From positions 2,526 through 22,370 of the forward strand of contig CAJTKV010000031.1 in NCBI GenBank assembly GCA_910577075.1: a stretch of 19,845 nt of DNA, read 5' to 3'. Origin of the DNA: an uncultured Bacilli bacterium. GTDB lineage: Bacteria; Bacillota_I; Bacilli_A; RF39; UBA660. A program made the translations under genes and the position numbers. Positions 7,250 through 13,710 of this stretch are shown piece by piece. The notes below the pieces were generated by a model. The model had not been told where the DNA came from and made no database searches. It was given only the letters and a program-made list of their open reading frames with translations. Position 1 is the first letter of the stretch, and every line of letters starts with the position of its first letter.

Positions 7250-8818
7250 TTATGATATAAAGCCTTTATTAAAAGTAAATTTAATATCTATCGTTTTATC
7301 ATCATATATTTCTATTTTTTCAATAATATTAATAATTAACTCTCTAGTTGGATTTTCTAATGATAAAAATTCATTTATATAATTTTCTATTTGTCTATTA
7401 TCTTTTGTTGAATCATTTGCATTCACGGCTTTTAAATTATCAATCTTTTCTTTATTGGCATTAATTTCCTGTTTCAATAACTTACTAATTCGTGCATATT
7501 GTTCATCATCAATAATACCTTTTAAATTATCCATATAACTTTTATCTAAATTTTCACTGAGTTTTTTATTAATAACTTCTAAATTAGTTATTTCGCCTTT
7601 AATCTTTGAACTATTATCTTTAAATTCAATACCTTTTAAAGATCCCTTTATTCTATCTTTATCCAGATAAGTATCACAGACATTTTTTATCACATTGATT
7701 ATTTCATTTTCTAATACTTCATAGTTATTAGTATGCGTTGTACATACATGATACTTTGAGTATGTTCGATAATAATCACAAGTAGTATAACTTCTACCCG
7801 TTTTATTTTGATATCTAACAGTTATCCGATGCTTACAGTCTCCACAATATAAAAGACCATCTAATAAATAAAATCTTTTCTTCTCTGGTCTTTTAACATT
7901 TTTAGGTAAAAGTGTTTGAACGTGATAGAATGTTTCTTTATCTATTATTGCTTCATGGGTATTCTCGACTACAATATAATCTTCGGGATTATTCTTAACT
8001 ATCTTTTTTATCTTATAATTGATTTTTTTATATTTTGCTTGCACTGTATTGCCGATATATATTTCATTCGTTAAAATAGCTTTTATAGTCGTATCAACCC
8101 ACACCTGCTTTTCTTGACTAATACAAGTTGAGTTAGAACATTTAGTATTCCAAATAAAGTTATAATAAGATGCTGGTGTTTTTATCTTTATTTTAGTTAA
8201 ATACGTAGCAATAAAATGATATGTATGGCCTTTAAGAGCTAAATCAAAGATCAATCTAACAGTATCTGCTTGTTCATGATTTATAATTAAATGATTTTTA
8301 TCATTAGGATCCTTCCTATAGCCAAAAGGACATCTTCCTGATACATATAATCCTTCTTTCATTCGTGAATGAAGACTCGTCTTAACTTTTTTAGATATAT
8401 CCTTAGCATACATGTCATTCATGATAGCTTTAAAAGGCGCTACATCATTACTTGTATTATCTAAAAAAGTATCAATGCCATCATTAATAGCGATATATCG
8501 GATATTCTTACTAGGAAAATACTTTTCAACAAGTTCTCCCGTACCAATATAATCTCTTCCTAATCGCGACATATCTTTAGTAATAATCATATTGATTTTA
8601 CCAATTTCAATATCCTTAATCATTCTTTTAAAAGATGGTCTTTCAAAGTTTGTTCCTGTAAATCCATCATCGACATATTCATCAATTATTTCATAATTAT
8701 TTTCTTCAGCATATTGATGCAGTAAACTTCTCTGACTAATAATACTATCGGATTCTTTTGTTAAATCATCTCTCGATAATCTTATATATATACCTACCCT
8801 AAAATTGCTATTTATCAC
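7250..8818 (-). CDS. Large serine recombinase (integrase) of the 4.3-kb element
   Basis: The 522-residue protein is a large serine recombinase. The resolvase domain has the nucleophile in YIRLS (S15, with R13) and the conserved KDMSRLGRDY (81-90). The recombinase domain spans about 155-300 (GRCPFGYRKDP to VVENTHEAIIDKETF). A zinc ribbon follows, with ligands C325, C328, C347 and C359, then a lysine/glutamate-rich coiled coil (about 375-470) of the kind that controls integration direction. The start is a GTG that overlaps the TGA stop of the 46-aa gene (GTGA). The frame is closed just upstream by TAA, so no earlier start exists, and translation probably depends on coupling. It very probably catalysed the insertion into the amidase gene, because the two hybrid att sites flank this unit. 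About 30 percent of the length is the typical C-terminal coiled-coil part, so the gene looks intact. Confidence 0.92.
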   Translation of the reverse strand: MINSNFRVGIYIRLSRDDLTKESDSIISQRSLLHQYAEENNYEIIDEYVDDGFTGTNFERPSFKRMIKDIEIGKINMIITKDMSRLGRDYIGTGELVEKYFPSKNIRYIAINDGIDTFLDNTSNDVAPFKAIMNDMYAKDISKKVKTSLHSRMKEGLYVSGRCPFGYRKDPNDKNHLIINHEQADTVRLIFDLALKGHTYHFIATYLTKIKIKTPASYYNFIWNTKCSNSTCISQEKQVWVDTTIKAILTNEIYIGNTVQAKYKKINYKIKKIVKNNPEDYIVVENTHEAIIDKETFYHVQTLLPKNVKRPEKKRFYLLDGLLYCGDCKHRITVRYQNKTGRSYTTCDYYRTYSKYHVCTTHTNNYEVLENEIINVIKNVCDTYLDKDRIKGSLKGIEFKDNSSKIKGEITNLEVINKKLSENLDKSYMDNLKGIIDDEQYARISKLLKQEINANKEKIDNLKAVNANDSTKDNRQIENYINEFLSLENPTRELIINIIEKIEIYDDKTIDIKFTFNKGFIS

Positions 8819-8955
8819 TCCTCTTTATTACTCCCATATGTTTCATAATCTCGCGTAATATTCTTTTCTATTTCTATCTTTAATACATCAGCTATTAGCT
8901 CATTTAAAGACTTACCATTCTCTTTAAAATTTAAGTTAACTTTATATTTAACCAT
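8815..8955 (-). CDS. 46-aa protein coupled to the recombinase
   Basis: A short frame encodes MVKYKVNLNFKENG followed by KSLNELIADVLKIEIEKN and a charged end (YGSNKEE). The ATG has GGAGG 11 bases upstream, longer than usual, and the last codon overlaps the recombinase GTG (GTGA). The sequence is an amphipathic helix after a short beta-like start and could be a small recombination accessory factor. I know no family for it. Similar tiny genes often precede large serine recombinases in Firmicute elements. The start codon lies within an RNA hairpin (8952-8985). Confidence 0.7.
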   Translation of the reverse strand: MVKYKVNLNFKENGKSLNELIADVLKIEIEKNITRDYETYGSNKEE

Positions 8956-8985
8956 AGAATTATATACCTCCAATAAATTCTATGG
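8952..8985 (-). promoter_or_regulatory. Translation-control hairpin: start codon in stem, RBS in loop
   Basis: Minus-strand RNA: CCATAGAATT, a 14-base loop containing GGAGG, then AATTCTATGG. The arms are perfect 10-bp complements, and the 3' arm contains the ATG of the 46-aa gene. Folding would hide the initiation codon while presenting the RBS, and would also affect the coupled recombinase. Confidence 0.65.
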
Positions 8986-9009
8986 CCTTAATTTTTATTA
9001 ATAACTTAT

Positions 9010-10089
9010 TTATTTAATTATTTTATCAGCACTTAAGACTGATACTTTATATTTCTCCATACAGAATTTAATAAATTGATGAATATTCATCATTGAAAGA
9101 TCTTCACATTCCCCATCATCCAAAGCTTCTATATTAATACCATCTTCTCTTAGTCTTTTGCTAATCTGATTGGCATTAAGTCCAATATATCTAAGCCAAT
9201 AGGGATAGATAAACTTTTTATATTCTAAAATATCTGTATGACCCTCCTTAAAGGAACTTTCACCCCTTAATAGAGAATATAATTCATAATCGGAGATTAA
9301 TTCTATAATCGAATGCACGATATCACATTCTTCCTCTGTAGCACTACTTGCATAAGGTAAGAGACAATGAAGTCCTTCATGAACCAAATATGTCAGATTA
9401 TAATTTAAATCATCTACTCCCCTAAAGTGCCCCCAAGCAATTTTATTTTCTTCAAAGCTATATCCAGCATTGGCATTTGGATGAGTTATATATACTGTCG
9501 GATTAATAGTAAAATCAATTCTCAAAACTCTTTTTAAAAAACTATTGATCATGTCTTTATTTTCTTTCCAAGATCTTTTAACATCATCTAAATATTTTTC
9601 CGTTTCGCGATACATCTTTTTAAATATTTCCATCTCTTCAAAATCTTGGATTATATCTTTTACATCTTCATCTAAAAATAAATTGGAAATATGGGAAGAT
9701 CCAATACTCAAAATACTTCTATAGGCATCTTGATATTTATCCCATAAATGATCTTTTATCTCTGTTAATTCGGCATCTTCTTTTATCTCACCAATCAATA
9801 TCTTTATGGCAACTGTATCCTTTGATAAATCCTTGTAATCTTCATAAAGATTCATAAACTTATCTGTCATTATTAATTCATCAATCAATTTCCTAGCATC
9901 CAGGTTATTACTAATCAAATTACTAAAGGAATCCAAGATTTCTTCACCTATTAACTTCTTATATCCACTTAGATTATTTAAGGATAGTTGTCTCTTTACT
10001 TCACTCATTTCCTTACTCTCATCATGCATTCTTCTTTTTAATATTTGATAAGCTAAAAAATTCTCATCTAAAACAAAATTAAAATCCAT
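9010..10089 (-). CDS. Putative zinc metallopeptidase (gluzincin-like), element cargo
   Basis: The 359-residue protein has no signal peptide or membrane segment and is predicted cytoplasmic. A long helical N-terminal part (about 1-190) precedes a compact region with YLVHEGLHCLLPY, giving HExxH at residues 237-241. ELISD at 263-267 lies 21 residues after the second histidine. Spacing and ExxxD pattern match gluzincins such as thermolysin, where the glutamate is the third zinc ligand. The upstream strand segment (PTVYITHPNANAGYSFEENK) fits the edge strand before the active-site helix. I cannot assign a named family or substrate. It has AGGAGG six bases before the ATG and its own promoter in the end of the element. 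It is the first gene of the unit leading to the 46-aa protein and recombinase, so it is expressed with the integrase. It could be a protease controlling element excision or a defence/toxin protease. Confidence 0.7.
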   Translation of the reverse strand: MDFNFVLDENFLAYQILKRRMHDESKEMSEVKRQLSLNNLSGYKKLIGEEILDSFSNLISNNLDARKLIDELIMTDKFMNLYEDYKDLSKDTVAIKILIGEIKEDAELTEIKDHLWDKYQDAYRSILSIGSSHISNLFLDEDVKDIIQDFEEMEIFKKMYRETEKYLDDVKRSWKENKDMINSFLKRVLRIDFTINPTVYITHPNANAGYSFEENKIAWGHFRGVDDLNYNLTYLVHEGLHCLLPYASSATEEECDIVHSIIELISDYELYSLLRGESSFKEGHTDILEYKKFIYPYWLRYIGLNANQISKRLREDGINIEALDDGECEDLSMMNIHQFIKFCMEKYKVSVLSADKIIK

Positions 10090-10124
10090 CAGGCACCTCC
10101 TAATATTATCTTAAGAATGCTACC

Positions 10125-10155
10125 ATTATACCATAGATAAACTAAATATACTCAA
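10125..10155 (-). promoter_or_regulatory. Promoter in the right end of the element
   Basis: Minus strand: TTGAGT (10155-10150), a 19-base spacer and TATAAT (10130-10125) preceded by TGG, an extended -10. The spacer is longer than ideal, which the extended -10 can compensate. It drives the metallopeptidase-46 aa-recombinase unit. Confidence 0.6.
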
Positions 10156-10538
10156 TTTATCTTTATATTCCCCATAAAAATTGTATCCCCGGATTTAACT
10201 GTATAATAATCTGTCTGTTCAGGAACAATGCCCTTATAATCTAAAACTGCTTCAACAACAGCTAAAGCATAATCCTTATAATTCTTCTTTAATCTATCAG
10301 CATCTGCCTTAGTATCTAAAAATCCATATTCTACAATAACGGCTTCCGTATTTGGGGTATCTCGATGAATAAAGTAATAGTCTTTGCTAGAATTAGTTGT
10401 ACCACGTTTTTGATAATACTTTCTAATAGTTTGACCTTCCTTAGCCAGTTCATTTAATATTTTAGATGATAACTTCTCATTATTGCGTAAAGCATAGATA
10501 ACTTCAGCTCCTGTACCGCCTCCTGAGTGCCCTTGCAT
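10152..10538 (-). pseudogene. Cell-wall amidase (Amidase_3) fragment cut at both ends
   Basis: This fragment is the C-terminal half of a zinc N-acetylmuramoyl-L-alanine amidase, which cleaves the lactyl-peptide bond of peptidoglycan. It runs SGGGTGAEVIYALRNNEK to DTPNTEAVIVEYGFLD, where E70 of the open frame is the conserved catalytic glutamate, and ends at LDYKGIVPEQTDYYTVKSGD, the start of LysM. From residue 85 of the module onward the frame runs 11 codons into the 4.3-kb element (TIFMGNIKIN) and stops. At the other end, the first three or four codons (MQGH) come from the second island, there is no RBS, and the zinc-binding N-terminal half (DxGHGG region) is absent from the window. Together with 5456-5876 it forms one gene hit by two insertions. 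Confidence 0.88.
10173..10206. other. Right attachment junction of the 4.3-kb element
   Basis: The element arm CATAAAAATTGTATCC (10173-10188), the dinucleotide CC (10189-10190), then host GGATTTAACTGTATAA. The inferred original target in the host coding strand is AAATCC-GG-TGATACC, which encodes K-S-G-D-T of the first LysM module. Confidence 0.8.
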
Positions 10539-10544
10539 ATGTTA

Positions 10545-12236
10545 CTAATTATTTTTATTTTCTTTAGATTTCTTACCGTTCTTACCAGATCTTCCATAGG
10601 GATTTCTTGCTAAATTCCTATTCTCATATTTAAATTCTTTATCTGGTATAACATTGAATTTATATTTTATTGTTATATTTCTTTCTTGATCAATTACTAT
10701 TCGATCAATTAATAAATCATATAAATCCTTTTTTGATTTTTTTAGATTTAATAGTTCTTTTATTTGCTTGGTATAATCTGGTGTGATATCCTTTGTGTTT
10801 TTTACTCTATACCTTTCCATCTTTTGCAATTCAACTTTCCTATTAATTTCTGATAGTTTTTCATCATATTCTTGTGATAATTCCTTATACATATCAGCTG
10901 AAATAACTTCATTACATCTATCTTCATATAAAATAGTTAATCTTTTTGTTAATTTCTTTTTGTCTACTTCCAGCTGATTTATAATATTATCAATTTTATT
11001 TGTGCTCTCTTTTACATTTTTGGCAATCTCTGAATTTAATTTTTTTACATCTAATTTCTTTATATAAGTATTCACATCTTCATCAATTTTTTCAATTAAC
11101 TGTTCTTCTAAATAGTTATATGGGAAGAAATGAGATGTACATCTTACTCTTAATGGATCTCTAGAATATTTGTTGCAATTAACTGTCCAATAATCATGAT
11201 TTCTTCTATATGAAACGGTTAATTTATTTCCACATTCCTTACAGAACAGTTTTCCTTCAAACAATCTTATTTCTCTTTCTATTTTTACTTTATATTGTCT
11301 ATTAAAACCTTTTCTTATAGCTTGGCAATATTCAAATGTTTCTTTATCTACTAAAGCTTCATGGGTATTTTCTACAATAAACCACAATTTTTCATCTAAA
11401 TTTATTTTCTTTTTAGATTTATAATTAACTTTTGCTTGAGTATGCTGAACCATATCACCTGTATAAATTCTATTTGCTAAAATTTTTTTTACAGTAGAAA
11501 TATTCCACTGATTACTATCTAATAATCTTGTTGAATAGGCTGTTCCTTTATAAGCACTTGGTGTTGGAACTCCTTCATTATTTAGCCTAGTTGCTATTTC
11601 AGAAGGACCAATTCCTTCAACTCTCCATTTAAATATCTTCTTTACTATGGGAGCAATCTCAGGATTAGGGATAAGATGTCCTTTATCTTCAGGATCTCTC
11701 ATATATCCATAACTTGGTAAACTTCCAACAAACTTTCCTTTTTGCCTTTTTTCATTTAAAACATTTCTTATTTTAATTGAGTTCTGCTTACTATAGTAAT
11801 CATTACATGCAATTATGAAAGTTGATGAATCATTACTTGCTTGATTTTTAAAACTGTCATAAGACTCTAATATTGAAATAAATCTAATTTGATTTTCAGG
11901 GAAAAAAGTTTCAATATAATATCCTGTCATAACATGATCTCTACCTAATCTAGATAAATCTTTTACGACAACACAATTTATTTTCTTGTTTTTTATATCT
12001 TCCATCATTTTTTGAAAACCAGGTCTGTCAAAATCAGTTCCAGAAAATCCATCATCTACATATTCATTTACTAAATTGAAATTATGATTTTTTACATAAT
12101 CTCTTAATAATTCTTTTTGATTAGTGACACTTTCACTATCAGATTCGTATTTTTTGTCTTTGTCTCTATCTTCTTGAGATAATCTTATATATATCCCTAC
12201 ATTAAATTCAACATCAGTTAAGTAATTATTATTCAT
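10545..12236 (-). CDS. Large serine recombinase of the second island
   Basis: The 563-residue recombinase (from the chosen start) has a resolvase domain with IYIRLS (S20) and KDLSRLGRDH (92-101). A recombinase domain follows (about 168-305), then a zinc ribbon with C332, C335, C354 and C366. The C-terminal part is a long Lys/Glu-rich coiled coil (about 385-490) ending in a basic tail (GRSGKNGKKSKENKNN). I prefer the ATG at 12236 because GGAGG lies five bases before it. An ATG at 12248 is in frame, but the same GGAGG would lie inside the coding sequence. The gene ends beside the amidase junction, as is usual when the integrase gene is at the element end. It is related to but clearly different from the recombinase at 7250-8818, so the two insertions are independent. 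Confidence 0.92.
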   Translation of the reverse strand: MNNNYLTDVEFNVGIYIRLSQEDRDKDKKYESDSESVTNQKELLRDYVKNHNFNLVNEYVDDGFSGTDFDRPGFQKMMEDIKNKKINCVVVKDLSRLGRDHVMTGYYIETFFPENQIRFISILESYDSFKNQASNDSSTFIIACNDYYSKQNSIKIRNVLNEKRQKGKFVGSLPSYGYMRDPEDKGHLIPNPEIAPIVKKIFKWRVEGIGPSEIATRLNNEGVPTPSAYKGTAYSTRLLDSNQWNISTVKKILANRIYTGDMVQHTQAKVNYKSKKKINLDEKLWFIVENTHEALVDKETFEYCQAIRKGFNRQYKVKIEREIRLFEGKLFCKECGNKLTVSYRRNHDYWTVNCNKYSRDPLRVRCTSHFFPYNYLEEQLIEKIDEDVNTYIKKLDVKKLNSEIAKNVKESTNKIDNIINQLEVDKKKLTKRLTILYEDRCNEVISADMYKELSQEYDEKLSEINRKVELQKMERYRVKNTKDITPDYTKQIKELLNLKKSKKDLYDLLIDRIVIDQERNITIKYKFNVIPDKEFKYENRNLARNPYGRSGKNGKKSKENKNN

Positions 12237-12282
12237 CATTGCCTCCATTCCTAATTACTTGACCAATAATTAAGACAAGTGA

Positions 12283-12311
12283 ATAATAACACTATATTAG
12301 GATTTATACAA
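12283..12311 (-). promoter_or_regulatory. Promoter of the second recombinase
   Basis: Minus strand: TTGTAT (12311-12306), exactly 17 bases, TATTAT (12288-12283), 47 bases before the ATG. The leader contains ACTTG...CAAGT (12257-12280), a weak inverted repeat. Confidence 0.6.
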
Positions 12312-12326
12312 AACTGCGACATATAA

Positions 12327-12413
12327 TTAACTTGTGTTTTTTCTTTCTAATATTTTTTCTATAAGATATCTCAAAATTAAATCTTCAAAAGATATTTTTT
12401 TATCATCATTCAT
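12327..12413 (-). CDS. Possible 28-aa protein upstream of the recombinase
   Basis: The short frame MNDDKKISFEDL-ILRYLIEKILERKNTS has GGTGA five bases before the ATG. An in-frame ATG four codons earlier (12425) would give 32 residues. It is a charged amphipathic helix with no known family. The initiation region is nearly identical to that of the XRE gene at 14954, which supports a real, regulated start. Small size keeps confidence low. Confidence 0.45.
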   Translation of the reverse strand: MNDDKKISFEDLILRYLIEKILERKNTS

Positions 12414-12430
12414 ATCTTTCACCATTATAA
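12400..12430 (-). promoter_or_regulatory. Shared initiation box, copy 1 (-10 to start codon)
   Basis: On the minus strand TTATAATGGTGAAAGATATG followed by AATGATGATAA matches the XRE gene start (14937-14967) at 29 of 31 positions. It covers a TATAAT, the RBS and the start codon, and may be an operator read by that XRE protein. Confidence 0.5.
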
Positions 12431-12497
12431 GATTATGCTACAAATACAATATTATTTATAGAATATCTATCCTTTCATTAAGTGTTTCTAATCATTT

Positions 12498-12611
12498 TTA
12501 TTTTTCTAAAGTTTGATCATTCATTTCATCAGACCACGATGCAACTTTGCAACAACAAAAAAGAAATAACATTATAAATGCTATTCCTAAAATTATTAAT
12601 AAAGATAACAT
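12498..12611 (-). CDS. 37-aa single-pass membrane protein
   Basis: The frame begins MLSLLIILGIAFIMLFLFCCC, a single membrane helix ending in three cysteines, then a short polar tail (KVASWSDEMNDQTLEK). Its ATG shares one base with the TAA stop of the 75-aa gene (TAATG), a typical translational coupling, so the two are made together. Tiny membrane proteins of this kind are frequent in Firmicute prophage and integrative-element recombination modules, but no function is known to me. Confidence 0.6.
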   Translation of the reverse strand: MLSLLIILGIAFIMLFLFCCCKVASWSDEMNDQTLEK

Positions 12612-12838
12612 TAGTCCATCTTCTCTTCTTTCTTAGGATCGTAATCCATTATTTCTAATTTAATATCAAAATCTCCATCTTTAAATAAGGATGAGAAAGC
12701 AGTATGTTTCTCCAATTCAATCATTAATGCATCTTTAATAATAGTTCTAACCCTTTTATCTACATCAAATTTATTACTTCCAGATTGTAAACCTGTTCCT
12801 TCTAATATTAATTTATATTTTATTTTATATTCTCTCAT
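12611..12838 (-). CDS. 75-aa hypothetical protein
   Basis: The frame encodes MREYKIKYKLILEGTGLQSG with an acidic C-terminal part (MDYDPKKEEKMD). The alternating pattern at the start suggests two beta strands, then a helix around KRVRTIIKDALMIELEKH. No recognised family. The RBS is weak (GTGG, 8-11 bases upstream). It lies directly after a terminator-like hairpin, so either a promoter hides in the AT-rich stretch 12877-12917 or expression depends on read-through from the regulator gene. It is coupled to the following 37-aa membrane-protein gene. Confidence 0.55.
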   Translation of the reverse strand: MREYKIKYKLILEGTGLQSGSNKFDVDKRVRTIIKDALMIELEKHTAFSSLFKDGDFDIKLEIMDYDPKKEEKMD

Positions 12839-12849
12839 AATTTAACCAC

Positions 12850-12876
12850 AAAAAAACACATGTGTCCTATGTGTTT
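12850..12876 (-). terminator. Terminator after the ArpU-like gene
   Basis: Minus strand: AAACACAT, loop AGGACAC, ATGTGTTT, continuing into a seven-T run. It stands between the regulator gene and the 75-aa gene and may partly terminate the regulator transcript. Confidence 0.75.
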
Positions 12877-12917
12877 AATTTCCTTTCATAATATAAATTT
12901 GACTTTTTCCGATTTGA

Positions 12918-13358
12918 TTATATATCTTCTTTAAGGATTGCCATATTCAGAGCCAAAGCAAATTTAATAATACAACTTTTCTTAATATGCTTTAAAGTCT
13001 TATCTGCACATTGAAGTTGCTCTTCCATTACAAGTTCTGTATTTCCCATAAAGAAGATTCCTTTAAAAAAGTGTTGTTCTTCCATAGTTAGATTATCCAG
13101 AACACTTAATATTATATTTAAATATTCTAGAAAGTCTTCTTCTTTTTCTATCTTCTTTAAAACATATCTTTCTACTGGTGAAGAGGTAAATCCAGATGAC
13201 TGTACTTTAATCTCACTAAGATGAGATGTAATACTAGGTGGAAGTACACTAATGTATCTGAAATAATTTTCTTCAAATACTTCCATAAATTCATTTACCT
13301 TCGATCTTGTTTTTTGATAATCATATTTTTTAATTACTTCATTGCTCAATAATTTCAT
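12918..13358 (-). CDS. ArpU/sigma-like phage-type transcriptional regulator
   Basis: The 146-residue protein resembles the ArpU/RinA class of small phage and element regulators of late transcription. It is helical throughout, has a conserved-looking linker (SSPVERYVLKKIEKEEDFLEYL, quoted in part), and ends with a helix-turn-helix of sigma region 4 type (LVMEEQLQCADKTLKHIKKS, about residues 113-132). I choose the ATG at 13358 because GGAGG lies five bases before it. A longer TTG start at 13376 would put that RBS inside the gene. A hairpin with T-tract separates it from the upstream 41-aa gene and could attenuate it. The likely role is to control genes of this island. Family assignment is from the fold pattern, not from an exact motif. 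Confidence 0.6.
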   Translation of the reverse strand: MKLLSNEVIKKYDYQKTRSKVNEFMEVFEENYFRYISVLPPSITSHLSEIKVQSSGFTSSPVERYVLKKIEKEEDFLEYLNIILSVLDNLTMEEQHFFKGIFFMGNTELVMEEQLQCADKTLKHIKKSCIIKFALALNMAILKEDI

Positions 13359-13374
13359 AATGACCTCCATAATC

Positions 13375-13421
13375 AAAAAAGAAGAGAATAAAAGCTATTT
13401 ACTGCAATTACTTCTCTTCTT
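13375..13421 (-). terminator. Terminator/attenuator overlapping the end of the 41-aa gene
   Basis: Minus strand: AAGAAGAGAA, a 23-base loop, TTCTCTTCTT, then TTTT. The 5' arm is made of sense codons of the 41-aa gene, and the stop codon is in the loop. Ribosomes finishing that gene would disrupt the stem, as in translational attenuation of the downstream regulator. Confidence 0.6.
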
Positions 13422-13520
13422 ATAGTTATTTAGATTTAGGGGTGCTTTATCCTTATGAACATATTTTTCTGAAAACATAATGATATGTTTATTGCAAACA
13501 ATTTGCACCATAAGAATCAT
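13395..13520 (-). CDS. 41-aa hypothetical protein
   Basis: I place the start at the ATG at 13520, which has AGAGG seven bases upstream and lies about 30 bases after the start of a strong promoter. The frame is open further upstream but into the promoter itself. The peptide starts MILMVQIVCNKHIIMFSEKY and ends basic (NNYKKRSNCSK). It has two cysteines and no family I recognise. It could be a real small protein or a leader peptide for the attenuator formed by its 3' end. Confidence 0.5.
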   Translation of the reverse strand: MILMVQIVCNKHIIMFSEKYVHKDKAPLNLNNYKKRSNCSK

Positions 13521-13557
13521 CCCCAAACCTCTAAACAAAACCATTAAATTGTTATTT

Positions 13558-13585
13558 ATTATATAATTTTTTGGGAAAAAGTCAA
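13558..13585 (-). promoter_or_regulatory. Strong promoter of the small-protein/regulator unit
   Basis: Minus strand: TTGACT (13585-13580), 16 bases, TATAAT (13563-13558). It has the best -35 of the island and drives the 41-aa gene and probably the ArpU-like gene. Confidence 0.75.
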
Positions 13586-13605
13586 TAACATTTAATGCAA
13601 AATAA

Positions 13606-13636
13606 AACAATCAGCAGATCTCTTTTGCTAATTGTT
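13606..13636. terminator. Hairpin upstream of the strong promoter
   Basis: AACAATCAGCA (13606-13616) pairs with TGCTAATTGTT (13626-13636) with one G-U pair. On the minus strand it is followed by TTATTTT, so it probably insulates the promoter at 13558 from transcription of the 104-aa gene. Confidence 0.5.
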
Positions 13637-13677
13637 TCATTTTACTATATTTTATCATCTTAACTTTATTATTCAAG

Positions 13678-13705
13678 GGTATTTTTGGGGGTAAATTTGG
13701 GGGTA
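13678..13705. repeat. 12-bp phased GGGGGTA repeats
   Basis: GGGTA (13678-13682), TTTTTGGGGGTA (13683-13694) and AATTTGGGGGTA (13695-13706) form a 12-base phased direct repeat. This is remarkable because runs of G are very rare in this AT-rich window. It sits just after the stop codon of the 104-aa gene. A binding site or a recombination remnant is possible. Confidence 0.6.
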
Positions 13706-13710
13706 CTTTT

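Larger units (their letters stand above)
5879..10190. mobile_element. 4.3-kb serine-recombinase element inserted in an amidase-LysM gene
   Basis: The segment lies between the two hybrid attachment sites and separates codons of one reading frame. It carries four minus-strand genes: metallopeptidase-like protein, 46-aa protein, large serine recombinase and AAA/DUF4143 ATPase. Fusing its ends gives arms CATAAAAATTGTATCC and GGATACACTTTTTATG around CC, a dyad with 15 of 16 positions paired. Fusing the flanks restores the LysM frame. It has no conjugation, replication or transposase genes, so it is a minimal integrative unit or is mobilised by something else. The boundaries are exact to within the shared CC. 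Confidence 0.82.

Noticed and set aside
10152..10538. A short intact amidase gene starting at ATG 10538
   Set aside because: No RBS, the zinc-binding half is missing, the first codons come from the island, and the last 11 codons come from the 4.3-kb element.
12334..12516. Plus-strand 60-residue hydrophobic frame
   Set aside because: It is antisense to two better-supported small genes and lacks an RBS.
13359..13376. Longer start (TTG) of the ArpU-like gene
   Set aside because: The GGAGG that serves the ATG at 13358 would lie inside the extension, and the extension overlaps the terminator T-tract.
13521..13610. N-terminal extension of the 41-aa protein to 71 residues
   Set aside because: The extension would run through the -35/-10 promoter. 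The ATG at 13520 has an RBS at good distance.
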